DNA from: Perognathus longimembris pacificus
Taxonomy: Eukaryota > Chordata > Mammalia > Rodentia > Heteromyidae
Assembly: GCF_023159225.1 (NCBI RefSeq)
Contig: NC_063172.1
Location: forward strand, 60,632,828-60,696,827
Length of the DNA stretch: 64,000 bases
Reading direction: 5' to 3'
Both the position numbers and the translations under genes were made by a program. The notes under the pieces were generated by a model. The model saw only the letters and a list, made by a program, of their open reading frames with translations. It ran no database searches and was not told the origin of the DNA. Positions 33,395-45,244 of this stretch are shown piece by piece (within the stretch, counting starts at the first letter, position 1; the number at the start of each line of letters is the position of its first letter).

Positions 33395-33620
33395 ATTGTT
33401 CAATTTATGTTAATCTCATAGAAGTTGAAAGTAGCATAGTGGTTACCAAAGACTTGGCAGAGTCCAGGAAAGAAGGTTGGAGAAAGCCAGAAATAGATGT
33501 CACTTTGGTGTTCTATTGTACTGTAAGGCGATACTTCAAATTACTGGTATGGTTTCTCTATTGCATCTAAAATAAGGGATTTCATAGAAATGAAACCACA
33601 CCTATATCAGGCATCCTTGT
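33395..33620 (+). mobile_element. Ancient L1M 3' end fragment
   Basis: Sense wording of an ancient L1 terminus: TAATCTCATAGAAGTTGAAA, GTAGCATAGTGGTTACCAAA, TTTGGTGTTCTATTGTACTG and TTGCATCTAAAATAAGGGAT. The 116-codon frame at 33220-33570 overlaps this non-coding terminus and is not a gene. Confidence 0.65.
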
Positions 33621-36152
33621 TCTCCATAGGAAAATGATCATACTTGTATTTTTAGTAAAAGAATAAATGTAAGTAGTGAATTTAAGATGTGATATTCACC
33701 TACTGTTCTCCCTTGAAAATGTTCTTGCTGCTTTCTTCTACTTTGTTGTAATGAGTAACACTGCTTTAGGTGCAGTCTTGCAACATTTAATAAATGAGAG
33801 GCGTAACAGTAGAGAAATGGTGTAAAACATGCTCTTTGGAAACATTGCCCTTATATTAAATGCTATGCTACCAATGGGTAAGAAGAGACTAGTGAGTAAT
33901 CTAAAAGCAAGTCAAACCATGTCAGAAGATAAAATTAATCCAGTTCAATTTTTTCATGTCAATTATATATCTCTGTGATGCAGACCTTGTAATAAGTTTT
34001 TTCCTATCATTTAATGATATGAAACTTGTATTTTCATGGAAGATCAAATATAAGAACCTTGTAAAATTTTTACACGGAAATTTGACAGATGAAGTCCTCT
34101 GGATAGTAATCATTTAGCTCAGTGATAAACTTGACTTTTGCATTCATGCTTTCTGTTGAATAATCAATACCATTTCAGCAAGAAATAACCCCCATGGAAT
34201 TACACCTTAAACAGAGTATCAACTCTTCTATCAGACTGCCAGCGAGTGAGAAATGAGACACCAGGAGGTTAAGCGATTTTCCTATTTTTCTCATGGTAAA
34301 TTGGCTCCAAGTAATTTCAAGTCAGTTTTCTTTAAAAGAGAAGAAATCACAAATAGATGAGAGTGTTCTGGAGACCTAGGGTTAAGGTCAAAGTTTCTCT
34401 GAACAGTACAAGGAAACAGAAATGAGAACGAGAAGAGGAGCAGGTCAAATTTTTCAGAGGACCTATTTTAAGATGCTAAGAATTTTTTTTTCCCTGAGAT
34501 GAGAAATTTGTGCCCAAAACACATTTAATTTATAGCTAAAATAATGTAACTTGGGTTTCTACAGTCTTTTCAATCATCTCCACTTTATTTACAACATGAA
34601 AAACACTGGTGAGTAATTTCACTCAGATGTTTTACAAAAACTTTTGGCTATCACTCAATTTCAAAACTGCAAGAATGGACATTTTATGAAATGATCCCCC
34701 AAAACCACTGAGTTTAATACTGAAGTTTTAATATGAGGAGATACATGCTCTAGTTTCATAATGAAACTCAAGCAGCTAACTTTGGTCCAAGTTTCACAAG
34801 AACATAAAACCCCAAAAATAATGAAAACAATCAGTAAACATGGAACATTAAATTTGAAACCATAACCCTACTTTACTGGCCATGGCTATTTTATTAGTAT
34901 GCTTATAATCTTATCACTGAAATCTAGATATGTAGGATGATCTGTGTAAAGTCACAATAACTTGGAACCAACTTGTCCACTATCAGAGTTGCAGTTTTGT
35001 TGTTTTCTCTTGCTACATGACTTAGCCATAGTGAAATTCCAGAGTTCAAACTATGAATTTATGTGCCTCATTCAGTGAGCAGCAGTAACTATACACTATG
35101 TGTTAGGCACGTAGATATGGTCTGGACATACAAACTTGAATACAAGGATATTTGTCTACCAAAATTCAAACGATGAGAGAAACTAACACCTGACAAGGAG
35201 TGTGCATTTAGAATGACAAGAGAACAACAGGGATGTGTGCATCACAGTAGACCTGAGGAAGAAGAAATTCATTTACAGGAGTAAAACTCAATTGTTTGAG
35301 GGAAACATTTCATTATTTCCGGCAGATGTATAAAAAATACAACCTTTCAATTCCAATACAGTAGAAATATGGCAGACAATGCTCACAGTGATGGAGGGGT
35401 TACGGGAAGAGGGATGGATTTTATGGTGGAAAGTCTTGTGTACCAAAGAGTTGAAGTTCTGCCTTGAAATTTTAGGGCTGAATAATGCAGAAGTTGTGTA
35501 GGGCTGTAGCCAGGTTGTGTTCCCTTTGCAAAAGATCACATCTGGGGTTTGAAGCCTCTTGTGTTGTTATTATGTAACTATGAGTGAAGTCTCTGAGATA
35601 AGAACAAGGTAGTAGTGTCAAGGGAAAAGCAAAGAGTGAATGGGAGTGATGAAATCAAGGAAGTAGATTTCATGACTAAACATTTAATTGGCTGAGAAGC
35701 AGAGTCCCAAATGCTAATGATTTGACTGGAGAGTAGATACAAGGAAGAGAAAATATTAAAACTGACATCCACTTAAATCCTGAGTGGTGTGACTCTCTCG
35801 CAACATACTACATGGAAATACCCTCTTGGTAGACAGATGTGTTCTAGAACCCTGATATCAGGTTTCAGCTCTACATTCAGGACTCAGAAGAAAACCTGCT
35901 ACGTGATCCCACATTTTGGGAGATCTCCACTTAGAGATCTAAAAGGGAAGCAAATTGCACTTTAGAAGTAAAAGATAGAGGGAATTCAGAAGGATGGCTA
36001 TTGGTAGGGTGAGTTTGATCAAAGTGTTTTGTGTACATGTATATGTCATAAATATCAAAATGAGATAACTTTGTATATTTTATTTTCAAGAAAACAAATT
36101 TTTAATTAAAAGTATTTAATGGACATATGGACCAGGAGGAGACCAAAGAGAA

Positions 36153-36153
<1 letters not shown>
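33621..36153. other. Anonymous low-repeat DNA
   Basis: About 2.5 kb with no recognised repeat, RNA or exon, in one of the least repeat-rich parts of the window. No splice-flanked open frame could be supported. Confidence 0.45.

Positions 36154-36197
<44 letters not shown>
36154..36197. repeat. (CA)n microsatellite
   Basis: About 21 CA units without interruption. Confidence 0.97.
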
Positions 36198-36199
<2 letters not shown>

Positions 36200-37119
36200 C
36201 CACAAAGGAGAAGTAACACCCAGATAATTATGAAACCAGGGGTAATGAGCATCAGAGAAAGAAGGATCCCAAAGCACCTGCAGAAAGTGTCTCATTTATT
36301 CATTCATTCATTTATTCTCTGAAGAATGCATTCCTTGCAAACCTGGAGTGAGCCACGCTATTCCACTAGTGGAGTGAAATGCACTAGGCACAAAAAGCCT
36401 TTCCTGGAGCACTATTAGTTTATGGCAAGTAAGAGATATTTAATTTCCCTTCCTTCCTAGAATCAGAAAGAAACTCCATAGTCTAGACCCAGAATTTTAA
36501 ACATTCTTTAGCACACAGTCGATACAACCTCTGAACCCCTCAATGAAGAGCTGGGCTGTATCTCTGTGCCCATCAACAAACATATTGCTCATCTGAGAAT
36601 TTAAAATTCTATCCCATTCTCATTAGCCTAAACATACGCTCTAAGAAATTATCTCACCACACAAAGCTCGCAGGCAGTTTTCCCTGAAAAGAGGATATAA
36701 TATCATCCATTTAAAAACCTGTCATATCTAGCTTTAATGTCAACCAAAATATTTAAATGAAATTTAAAACTCCAAAATAGAAAGACATCAAGAGCACACA
36801 TTGTTGCTCTCATTTTTGCTCATGCACTTAGCTCTCTAAGAACTCATCTGACATTGCCATTAAGATAAAAACCATTGACTTTGATTCAAAATAATTTACT
36901 GCTTTTGAGAGGACACAAACAAGAGATGATGCAAAGATTAGTCATGCAAAGATGACTCATTTAGTCATGTATGCTCATCCTGTGGGCCAATAATAGATCT
37001 GTGTATACTTACTTTTCCAAGTAATGTTTTTATTTGGATCCTATTTTGTGCATAGTTTCTTATTAAGATTATATTCACATTGATTTAAAGAATATATTAT
37101 ATCTCCTTTACCCTTTCTT
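36198..37119. other. Anonymous low-repeat DNA
   Basis: No recognisable gene or retroposon. A short ATTC run is at about 36297-36314. Confidence 0.4.
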
Positions 37120-37346
37120 TATCCAGCTGCTCAACTCAGAACTTCGGACCAAATGATTACTTCTACTCTGGTCTACTTGTCCTCCCCATGGAATTCACTG
37201 GAATGGAGACTGCAAGGGGCATGTGGAAGCGGCAGCATTCCAGAGCACCTTTCTCTCGTCACCATCTGAAGTCTCCAGAAGTTATGGTTTTAATTTTGCC
37301 CTTGAAATCTGAGTCCAGCTATGTTGCCAATAGTTACTTTCCCCTG

Positions 37347-37607
37347 TCACAACACTTCAGGGCTTGAAATCTCTGCAGACAGCTTATAGGTTGCATCTTT
37401 CCCCCATTCTTTTTGAAACAGTATCTTCTTGCCAGTTGATTTGGGGGAGGAGGCAAAATCATACCCTATGTCCAATAAAAGCAGAAGCACCTGGACCAAG
37501 GATGCGTCAGCAATGATGCTGTCTCCCACTGACTTCATCATAATGAAGAGCAGTCTCCTTGCTTTTAGGAAGGTTTCTTCACCTCCATGTGCACGTGTAC
37601 TCTGCAT
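37347..37607 (-). other. Unassigned 86-codon open frame
   Basis: A minus-strand frame from ATG at 37607 to a stop at 37347; the stop-to-stop opening is about 100 codons. The product has a short hydrophobic stretch (LVQVLLLLLDIGY) and a lysine-rich C-terminal part (STGKKILFQKEWGKDATYKL). I do not recognise the family. No splice signals, promoter or poly-A signal was established. It could be an exon-derived or processed-pseudogene fragment, but chance opening in moderately GC-rich DNA is at least as likely. Confidence 0.2.
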
Positions 37608-37650
37608 TTGTATTCGTTCGTGGTTTTGCCACCCATCCTCTCCTAATTAA

Positions 37651-38337
37651 ACAATCACAGAAATGCAGAGTAGAAGCAATGAGTCTTCAGATCTTAATTT
37701 AACCAGTGTCTTTTCTCTATTTTAATAACAGCTTGGTAAGATCCAGCTAGACGTTTTTAATGTCTTGAGTCCTATAGATGTTATTGCAACTTCCAAGTAC
37801 TAGATTCAACAAAATTTTATCAAAAATATAAATAATCCCCTAAAGTCAGACATTTTAGATGTATTTTGTTAAGATAAACAAAAAAGCATGAACTTAAAAA
37901 ATCAAGACACTCTATTTGGTTTATTACCAATCCAAGGATTCTCAAAAATGATCACTTCAGCAAAGGATATCTACTAAGATTAATCTCTTTAGGTAGAAAG
38001 TACAAAGTCTCATCATTTTGAAACATGACTATTACTTTGAGCTAAAATAAAATTATTCACCTTCCATATGTATATAAAATAAAGACATATAAAGTAAATG
38101 AAGTACAAACTGACAATAAAAATCTGGCATATGTTTTAAGAACATCAGGTCAAGGTAAACTAAATAGAAGAAAAGAAAAGTAATAATAAGAGCATCTTAC
38201 CTTTATATAACACATATATTTTGTAGTTAAAGATGATGGTGCAAACTCAGTCACTAAGATTTTCACTTCTGGTATACAAAAAGCTATGGCTCAGTCTTAT
38301 GCTGCTAATCACAACAGTAAGAAAGTATGGCAGTTAC
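37651..38337. other. Anonymous AT-rich DNA
   Basis: No recognisable feature. Confidence 0.4.
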
Positions 38338-38373
38338 AGAGAGAGAGAGAGAGACAAACAGAGAGAGAGAGAA
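38338..38373. repeat. (GA)n repeat
   Basis: GA runs interrupted once by CAAAC. Confidence 0.92.
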
Positions 38374-39299
38374 CAAGTACAGTAAAGGAATTCAAACTTT
38401 GATCATTCAATTTACATTTTTGGTACTATAGGATTTTGTAGGTTAAATGTCCTTGTTAAGGTCTTGCTGAAATTTGTTAAGGGCCTCTTTATCTTAGAAA
38501 CCTTTTTTCCTTAAAAAGATATGATGTCAAATTTTGAACAAGCCACACATTTATCAACAATGGGTATGTGTACTTATGGGTATAAGAGGAAAGGAATGAG
38601 ACTTGAAAGAAGAGGGAAGAATCTGATCTCTTATTACAAATTCCTTTCTGATTCATGCCTAGAGTAATATAAGAAGATTCATCATCAAAATATGTGGAGC
38701 AATAATCTTAAGAAAGAAAGAAACCAAGAGTAAAAAGAACTGAATGAAAATGAAAATATCTTGATATAGAAGAAAGTAGACACATTAAAATCAAGAATAA
38801 AAATAATCAAACTAATGCCCCAGGTGCAATGAAGTTAGAAAAATATTTTAGAGCTCTGAGAAACATTTGAGAGCTGAATTAAACAGGCTAAATTAATCTT
38901 TGAGCAATTTTCTTGCTGGGGAAGACTGAATTCATTTTTTTCACCTTAGTGAATTTATTAATCTCCCCATGGGCAAAAAAGTCATTTACATTTTTTAAGT
39001 ACAGTTAGATCTGAGGGTTTTCAAAGCAGCTTTGTAAGATAGGAGACATTATTACAATCGTGTGAACAATTGGGTTTTTAAATCCTTTATGTTTGTGTGA
39101 TTTCGGAAATCCTTAAGAAAAATTTCAATATTCAAAGTGTTGTTTTCTTTGGCAAAGTAAACAGCAAAATGAGAAGGTCAAACAAAATTTTAGAAGATAT
39201 AGGTAATTTATTATACCAATTAGCTCATTTTGTGTGGAAATAAAATATGCTACACAATAACAATATTATTATCTTACTCAAATAATTCTCTAATTTAAA
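38374..39299. other. Anonymous AT-rich DNA
   Basis: No recognisable gene or repeat. Confidence 0.4.
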
Positions 39300-39455
39300 T
39301 TCATTTTGTAAATGTAATGTAAAGGGGTTACAGTTATATAAATCAGGTAATGAATACCTTTTTTTTGAACAATGCCATCCTCTCCCTCATTTTCTCCCAC
39401 ATTTTCCCCTCCTGCCTCCCCCCAAGTCATAAAGTTCATTTCTAACCATTTAAAC
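39300..39455 (-). mobile_element. L1 3' UTR fragment (antisense)
   Basis: The common L1 terminus: AATGTAAAGGGGTTACAG, TATATAAATCAGGTAATGAA, ATCCTCTCCCTCATTTTCTC and CCAAGTCATAAAGTTCATTT. The opposing frames at 39290-39563 are read-through. Confidence 0.82.
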
Positions 39456-39514
39456 TTTCCATTCGATATACTATATATAGAGCAGTACAGATGTGCATGT
39501 GCATTAGAACACAT

Positions 39515-39518
<4 letters not shown>

Positions 39519-39547
<29 letters not shown>
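39519..39547. repeat. (CA)n microsatellite
   Basis: About 14 CA units just beyond the L1 fragment. Confidence 0.95.
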
Positions 39548-39549
<2 letters not shown>

Positions 39550-39589
39550 TACTTAGCATTTGATGGGTTGTTAACTGTTCACCTCAAGA

Positions 39590-39805
39590 CCCTGTGAACC
39601 ACTTGAACCACCCCTTCAGCCCCTGCTTTGTGGCTTCTACCATGCATAATGATCCATCTTTGGAGAGACTCAGCTCTTACTAGACAGCAAATCTACTGGT
39701 GCCTTGATATTGAATTCCAAGACTCCAGAAATACCAGCATTTCTGTTGTTTATAATTTTTACTGTCTATAGTGTTTTGTTATAGTCCTCCAAAGAGACAT
39801 GACAA
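39590..39805 (+). mobile_element. ERVL-MaLR (MLT1-like) LTR 3' part
   Basis: It ends with the conserved 3' segment of MaLR LTRs: ACTCCAGAAATACCAGCATT, TTCTGTTGTTTATAATTTTT, GTCTATAGTGTTTTGTTATA and GTCCTCCAAAGAGACATGAC. Strongly diverged, as expected for an ancient non-autonomous ERVL relative. Only the 3' part is recognisable. Confidence 0.7.
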
Positions 39806-39926
39806 CCACAAAAGACTTCTGGTATCTTCCATTGTGTCTTCTCCTTTTTGTAGATACAATTTTTAGAACACTAAGTAAATAAGAAATATTAAGCTTAATG
39901 GCACTAATATAGAATTATAGCCAATG

Positions 39927-39981
<55 letters not shown>

Positions 39982-40254
39982 GTTTTTCTCTTTCTTGTAA
40001 TGGAGAATTCCTAAGAAAATTATTAGCTAGTATGAGAATAACAGAACATTCAGATCTCATTTAAAGAAAAATTGTTAAAATTGCTGATTTAAAGACACAT
40101 TTGCTTCAGAAATGTGTGTGTGTTTGATTAATACTGAGTGTGTTTGGTACATCTTAGCATTTTGTAAAAGTAATATGATCTCTATTAGTCACAGTGACAT
40201 AAAGCCAATATGACACTTATATAGTATTACTTTTCTAAAATGGTTTCTTGTACA
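39806..40254. other. Anonymous DNA with (TG)n
   Basis: Unassigned apart from an uninterrupted TG run of about 24 units at 39929-39976, extended imperfectly to about 39981. Confidence 0.6.
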
Positions 40255-40375
40255 AACAGTACAAGAAATGCACTCAAGGCCTAACATATGAAACTGTAAG
40301 CTCTCTGTACATCACTTTGACAATAAATAGAAAATAAAATAAAATAAATAAAAATAATCCCAAGTCAGGAAAAAA
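40255..40375 (+). mobile_element. Very short L1 3' terminus
   Basis: CAAACAGTACAAGAAATGCA, AAGGCCTAACATATGAAACT and CTCTCTGTACATCACTTTGA, then an A-rich AAATAAAAT-type tail. It belongs to the same L1 subfamily as 19506-20314 and the nested tail at 22594. Confidence 0.85.
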
Positions 40376-40964
40376 ATACATAAAATAAAATGATATCTTA
40401 TAAAGTATTAGATTGAATATTTTATCTTACCTAAAATAATAATTCTTCTCGATTGGTTTATAGTCCTTTGTCCTCTAACATTTTTAGGGTTCATTTTAAG
40501 TGAAGCCTTCAGTTCATGCTTGCTGATACCTTGTTTGGGGTGTTACTTTCAGAACATGATCCCCCTTGATAAGATATTCCTCCAGTGTGGGCCTTTCTGT
40601 GGCATTTCAGAAATGTTACAGAATTTGTAATATTTGACCACATGATCTCGTATTGTCTCTTTGAGGCCACTTATTAAAAGAGTAGATAGGCGTGCCTGCA
40701 TTATCTTTCACCATTTACATTCACAAACACATTGAAGTATCACTTTGACTTGTAAGATTTCCATGTACACCAATTGTCCACTTATCCTCCAAAATCCTTT
40801 CACACTTGCTACACTTAGTGTAGTGTGGAAATTTGTCAAAGGTTTTTTAAATAAATTATGTTCACTGCTATCCCTTTAGTAAAATGCTGACTTATCACTT
40901 CAAAGATCAGTAGTTTCTGGAGTTATGATAATTTTTCCTTTACATTAATCATGCTACTGTTTTT
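40376..40964. other. Anonymous DNA
   Basis: No recognisable feature. Confidence 0.4.
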
Positions 40965-41279
40965 TAATTTAATTTATTGTCAAGGCGATGTACAGAGGGG
41001 TTACAGTAACACACATCAGGCAGTGAGTACATTTTTTGTAGAAGATTGTTACTCTCTCCCTGTTTTCTCTCCCACTTTCCCTTCCCTCTCATCCGCCTCC
41101 AAGTTGTAAAGTTTATTTCCAACTTATTGTCTTGTGAATATAACTGTTGCCTTAATTTGCTCTTTGTCCTTTGTCTCACAAGTTTATTGTTCCCACTTCC
41201 TTCCTCAATTCAGGTAAACATATATACAATATACAGGCTACCTAATCAAATACAGTGACAGCAGGTGACAAACCATAGG

Positions 41280-41324
<45 letters not shown>

Positions 41325-41397
41325 AATAACTTCACATAGTACATTCAAAACAACACCAACAAAGAAAAAAAACTCTTGTTTCCATATAACATATTCA
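40965..41397 (-). mobile_element. L1 3' UTR fragment (antisense) with internal (CA)n
   Basis: Common L1 3' UTR: TTTATTGTCAAGGCGATGTA, AGTTGTAAAGTTTATTTCCA, ACATATATACAATATACAGG and AATCAAATACAGTGACAGCA. A (CA)n run sits at 41285-41316 within it. No coding part. Confidence 0.85.
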
Positions 41398-41410
41398 TGA
41401 TACTACTTAT

Positions 41411-41526
41411 TTTGTGTTGTTTTGTTTTTTGGTTGTGTTGCTTAAACTCTGGGCCTGGGCACTGTCCCTCAGCTCTTCAGCTCACGGTTAGCGCTCTACC
41501 ACTTTGAGCCACAGCGCCATCTCCTT
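41411..41526 (-). mobile_element. Geo-only SINE with target duplication
   Basis: Antisense Geo monomer without any left monomer: TTAAACTCTGGGCCTGGGCA, CTGTCCCTCAGCTCTTCAGC, CACTTTGAGCCACAGCGCC. The flanks ATGATACTACTTAT (from 41398) and ATGATACTGCTTTT (from 41527) look like a target duplication with two mismatches. This implies that a 5'-truncated copy retroposed. The spacer is of the 7SL-headed kind. Confidence 0.85.
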
Positions 41527-41641
41527 AATGATACTGCTTTTATGGTGTTATTTTATTTGTACTCTCACTGACTTAAACTTCCGTACACATTCATAATTTG
41601 ACTAAAATAGCAATGTCACCACCAATTAAATGAAGAGGAGG

Positions 41642-41642
<1 letters not shown>

Positions 41643-41686
<44 letters not shown>
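41643..41686. repeat. (TG)n microsatellite
   Basis: About 22 TG units. Downstream, a T-run and GGGGGGGAGGCGGG lie at about 41767-41788. Confidence 0.97.
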
Positions 41687-41687
<1 letters not shown>

Positions 41688-41819
41688 CAAACTTAGTCTC
41701 AACTTCCAGAAATTTTACCACTATTAACAGTATTACATTTAGGAAAACATGCAAATTTAAAAAAAATTTTTTTTTGGGGGGGAGGCGGGAATCTTTTAAA
41801 AGACAAAATTAAAGAATTA

Positions 41820-42175
41820 GAACTTGGTGCCTCATCCTTGTGATCTTATCTGCTTAGGAGGCTGAGCTGGAAACACAATTTGAGGCCAGCTCACACAGAA
41901 AACGTCTCTGAGACTCCATGTCAGTGGAAGTTGGCGGCTGACGTGGCGCAAACCACACTTGCCATTCCTACCGCAACAAGAAGTCTATGCAAGGCAGATC
42001 ACAGCCCCAGTGAAGGCCTGGGCAGAAAAAAATTAATCGTGCTTAAGAAGTGGGGAGGTGGCTGACGGCCTGGCTCAGCGGTCGAGTGATGGCCTAGCAA
42101 GCACCAGGCCTTGACTTCAGACTCAAGTACACTCAAGAGCAAAAAGAACTAGAGCTAGAAAAGACAAAATATACC
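41820..42175 (+). mobile_element. B1-B1-ID composite SINE
   Basis: Two B1-like units (GGAGGCTGAGCTGG, TTTGAGGCCAGCTCACACAG; AGTTGGCGGCTGACGTGGCG, GGCAGATCACAGCCCCAG) followed by an ID-like unit (GGCCTGGCTCAGCGGTCGAG, GCCTAGCAAGCACCAGGCC). The 41880-42065 frame is inside it and is not a gene. Confidence 0.72.
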
Positions 42176-43242
42176 CAACCACCAAATACGGACTATAAAA
42201 TATCAGTTCGATGCCTTTGTGACTTTCGTCTCAATTTTATCTGTTACAAGCGAACAAAGAGTTGGAAGCTGGGGCATAAAAAGGCAAATGCCAACAAAAT
42301 TCAAGCAACGGTCTGGCCATCCACTTGTACCACATAAGAAATGATAGCAACCTTCCAAACGAAGTATCCTCCACCAACGCAGAAGCTTACATAAACTACT
42401 TTCGCAGAGCTGTGTGTACTTAATTAGCCCTCTGCATAGCAGGAACTATAATGTAAAGATAATTTCTCCCCAATTCACACTTACTGTGGTTAAGTCGGTT
42501 ACGTTCTTGATGTCACTTCCCATTTTGGAGGGGGCATGCAGTTTACAATGCAGGAAGCTGAAGGCAGAGAAAAGCATAATTTTTATTTCACTTTTCATAA
42601 TGCCAGCTAATATTTAAAGTTTATTTTTAAAAGAACTCCTCTGCTGACTGGAGTGTAACCCTTTGTCTTGCCTTTGATTTTCCATGTTCCAGGATAATAA
42701 AACTTTTCCAGTGTGAACTCAGGAAATGCACCATAAAATGTATTCATTCTTGTGGGCAGATGGATGAGAAGATTAACTCAAATGTAAACCACATGCTTCC
42801 AAGAGCTTCAGTGGCAGAGGTGAATATTCTTCTTAAAAACACTTGGCTCGCATTCTGGAGGCAGCCATGTGAGAGATGGAATTCCCTTTGAAAGACCCAC
42901 ATGTGGCGACTCTGACCAGACAGCATTAGGATCACTTCTCATAAGATTAAGTGTTAAGCTCTATAAGGAGTTTATGGACAGGGTTAATAATTTCCTCACA
43001 GATGTTATTCCCATAGTGGAGTTAGCTGAAGGCTGTGCAATACGATACTTCTAAATGGCCAAAGTGGGTAATCGCTGAGATGAAGGCATAGTTTGCATTT
43101 AAGGGAAAACTTGAGAAGGTAAAAGATGACTCAGAAAACTATTCATAGAGGCTCTACCAGAATATTGTGGTGAATCACAGTTTTCCCTGTGGGGATCTTA
43201 TCTAGCTACAGAACCTCATGAAAAGGGGTGTGTGGTCAAGTG
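42176..43242. other. Anonymous DNA
   Basis: About 1.1 kb without a recognised repeat. The first 250 bp keep several CpGs. The 42869-43054 frame has no known domain and is not called. Confidence 0.4.
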
Positions 43243-43740
43243 CCGTTATGGGCTGGATTGTAGACTCCTGTAATCAACCTGTGTCTTGAAGCTTTAACAC
43301 TTAGTCCCTGAGAATGTGACTATGCTATCAGATTAAACTCCTTAAGAGGTAACTCAATTAAAATGAGGCTAATAGGGCATTCTCTAATTCAATCTGATTG
43401 ATGACTATATAAAGAATAAACAATCTGGACACGTGGGAAACACCAAGTTTTGATGCACAAGGAGCAGAGTATGAATGAGGACATAGTAAGAAGATGGCCA
43501 TTTGTAAGAAGCCTGAGAAGAAATCAACACTTCCAGTACTTTGATCTTGGGCTTGAAGCCTCCTGTAATATGAAAAATATCAGTGTTATTGGAGCTACTG
43601 AGTATTAACATGATCCTACTTATCAGGTATTTGTGTGCTAGACAGAAAACCTGTAAGACAGCAATCTTATCTAGGTGTCTATCTGCCTTCCCAATTCTCA
43701 CTTGCGCAGATGTGCATATAGACTTAGCACACCTGATAAA
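43243..43740 (+). mobile_element. ERVL-MaLR (MLT1-like) LTR
   Basis: Ordered agreement with MaLR LTRs: GTTATGGGCTGGATTGTAGA, TCCCTGAGAATGTGACTATG, TAACTCAATTAAAATGAGGC, CTCTAATTCAATCTGATTG, AATCTGGACACGTGGGA and a late CCTCCTGTAATATGAAAAAT block. Heavily diverged; the 3' end is uncertain. The 43405-43701 minus frame is accidental. Confidence 0.72.
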
Positions 43741-43793
43741 GGACCTTCAATTCTAGGGAAGATAGGCCATTGACTAGAAAGTATAAATTTGAT

Positions 43794-44060
43794 GTGTGTG
43801 TGTGTGTGGCACGTGAGTGTGTGTGTATGTGTGCCCATGCACTGACCCTATAACTGGAATTCATGGCCTTCGCGCTGTTCTGGAGCTTTATTACTTAAGA
43901 CTGCCACTTGGGCCACAGCTCTACTTCCTGCTCTTTGCTAGTTAACTGGAGATAAGATTCTCACAGACATTTCTGCCCAGGTCAGCTTCAAACTGGGATC
44001 GTCAGATCTCAGCCACCTAAGCAGTTACAATTATAGGTGTGATTCACTGGAACCCCACAG
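43794..44060 (-). mobile_element. 7SL-headed Geo SINE with TG tail (antisense)
   Basis: On this strand a TG/GCATG-rich tract (43794-43845) passes into a degraded antisense Geo monomer (ACTGACCCTATAACTGGAAT, ACTTGGGCCACAGCTCTACT). The linker GTTAACTGGAGATAAGATTC and a 7SL head (AGATCTCAGCCACCTAAGC) follow. In sense orientation the tail is CA-rich. Confidence 0.8.
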
Positions 44061-44736
44061 AAACTTGATTTTTTTTGTATCATCATTGAGGGTCAGATTT
44101 AGGAATCAGAAGCAGATGGTTATGTTAGTAATGTTCTCAAATCAAGTACTATTAGAATGGCACGATCCATTTTCCCAAGAGAAAAAAAATGACAAGTGTG
44201 CCAAGAATCTAGAAATATGAATGAATCATAAGAAAGTGAAGCTTCATCACCATCAAAGAAGCAAAACGATTTTTACTTTTCACTTTTCTGAGGTAGGAGA
44301 CAGCTGTCTGACAACAGAAAAGAATGAGAAGAAAGAAATGGAAGCATATTTTAAAGCAGGTGTATTGTGACTAATTCCTTGGTAAGACACGCATGAAGAG
44401 AATCATGTCAACAAACAAAGTGGGTAAACAAAATCATCTGAGCAAGTGTTCTTTCTCTATGACTCATTGCCAAACTGAGCATATTCTATTTGGGAAAATG
44501 GAATAAGAGTTCAATGATAAAAATATATCTTCACTAACAATTTTAATATTAGAAGCAACAATTTCTGAGCTGTATTACAACTGTTGGCTTAAAAGTACTT
44601 CCTGCTAATTAGAACCATTGCAATAGTATCTATGGCATTCACTCTAAAAATGAATAAATATTATTGGAAGACTTATTTTCAATGTCTATATAAGCTACAT
44701 TTCAGCATATCTTAGGTTTGGAAGTTGAAGCCAAAT
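44061..44736. other. Anonymous DNA
   Basis: No recognisable repeat or gene; directly flanks the LTR insertion. Confidence 0.4.
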
Positions 44737-44742
44737 ATAGGG

Positions 44743-45244
44743 TGTTGGGGATTATTATGGCCTGGGAAAGACTGCCCTTCCACCAGCCTTGGGACAATAG
44801 AAGCCCCTCCCACCTTTTGACCTCCACCCCTTGGGAGGTGAACACGTGTGTGCCACCATGATGGGATTGTCCCGCCCACAAAGGGAAGTTTCGTGATGTC
44901 ACTTGATGAACGTGACCCCTAGCCTATGACTGACCCTTTGGCCAGCCCCCTTTCTTTCCCGCCATTACTTCTATATAAGTGCCCTTCCATATTAAAGTCT
45001 TTGAGACGCTTTTCACCACCGCAGCGTGTCCCTGATGCCTTCCTTTTCGCCTCCGCCCTCGGTAACATGTGGGAGGACTGGGGGGAGGGGAAGCTTCAGC
45101 AACCCGTCCTCTACTTAGCGTTTGCCCATGTGAGCACGCCTTTGGCCTTCCGCTGGCGGAGGGCCAGGCTGGGTGCTCTTTCATAGAGTTTGTGGTTACC
45201 ATTCTCCCCGTGGGGGGAGAAAGGGGGTGTCCAGAACCCCAACA
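44743..45244 (+). mobile_element. Solo LTR of an endogenous retrovirus, class II-like
   Basis: A 502-bp LTR. The ends are an 8-bp inverted repeat, TGTTGGGG and CCCCAACA, flanked by an exact 6-bp target duplication ATAGGG (44737-44742 and 45245-45250). Inside are a TATA box (CTATATAAG, 44971-44979) and an ATTAAA poly-A signal (44991-44996) just after it, then a GC-rich, CpG-containing 3' part. No primer-binding site, gag, pol or env follows, because host DNA begins directly after the duplication; so this is a solo LTR left by recombination. A 6-bp duplication and a poly-A signal placed between the TATA box and the expected start suggest a class II (betaretrovirus-like) origin; that class call is inference. 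Confidence 0.93.
44970..44996 (+). promoter_or_regulatory. LTR TATA box and poly-A signal
   Basis: CTATATAAG at 44971-44979 is followed 11 bases later by ATTAAA. Start-site and cleavage positions are inferred, not seen. Whether the promoter is active cannot be judged from sequence. Confidence 0.7.

Noticed and set aside
33220..33570. 116-codon plus frame with hydrophobic N-terminus
   Set aside because: Its second half is an ancient L1M terminus, so the opening is accidental.
42869..43054. 61-codon frame with a plausible globular composition
   Set aside because: No known domain, no splice or promoter context and no second supporting frame; consistent with chance.
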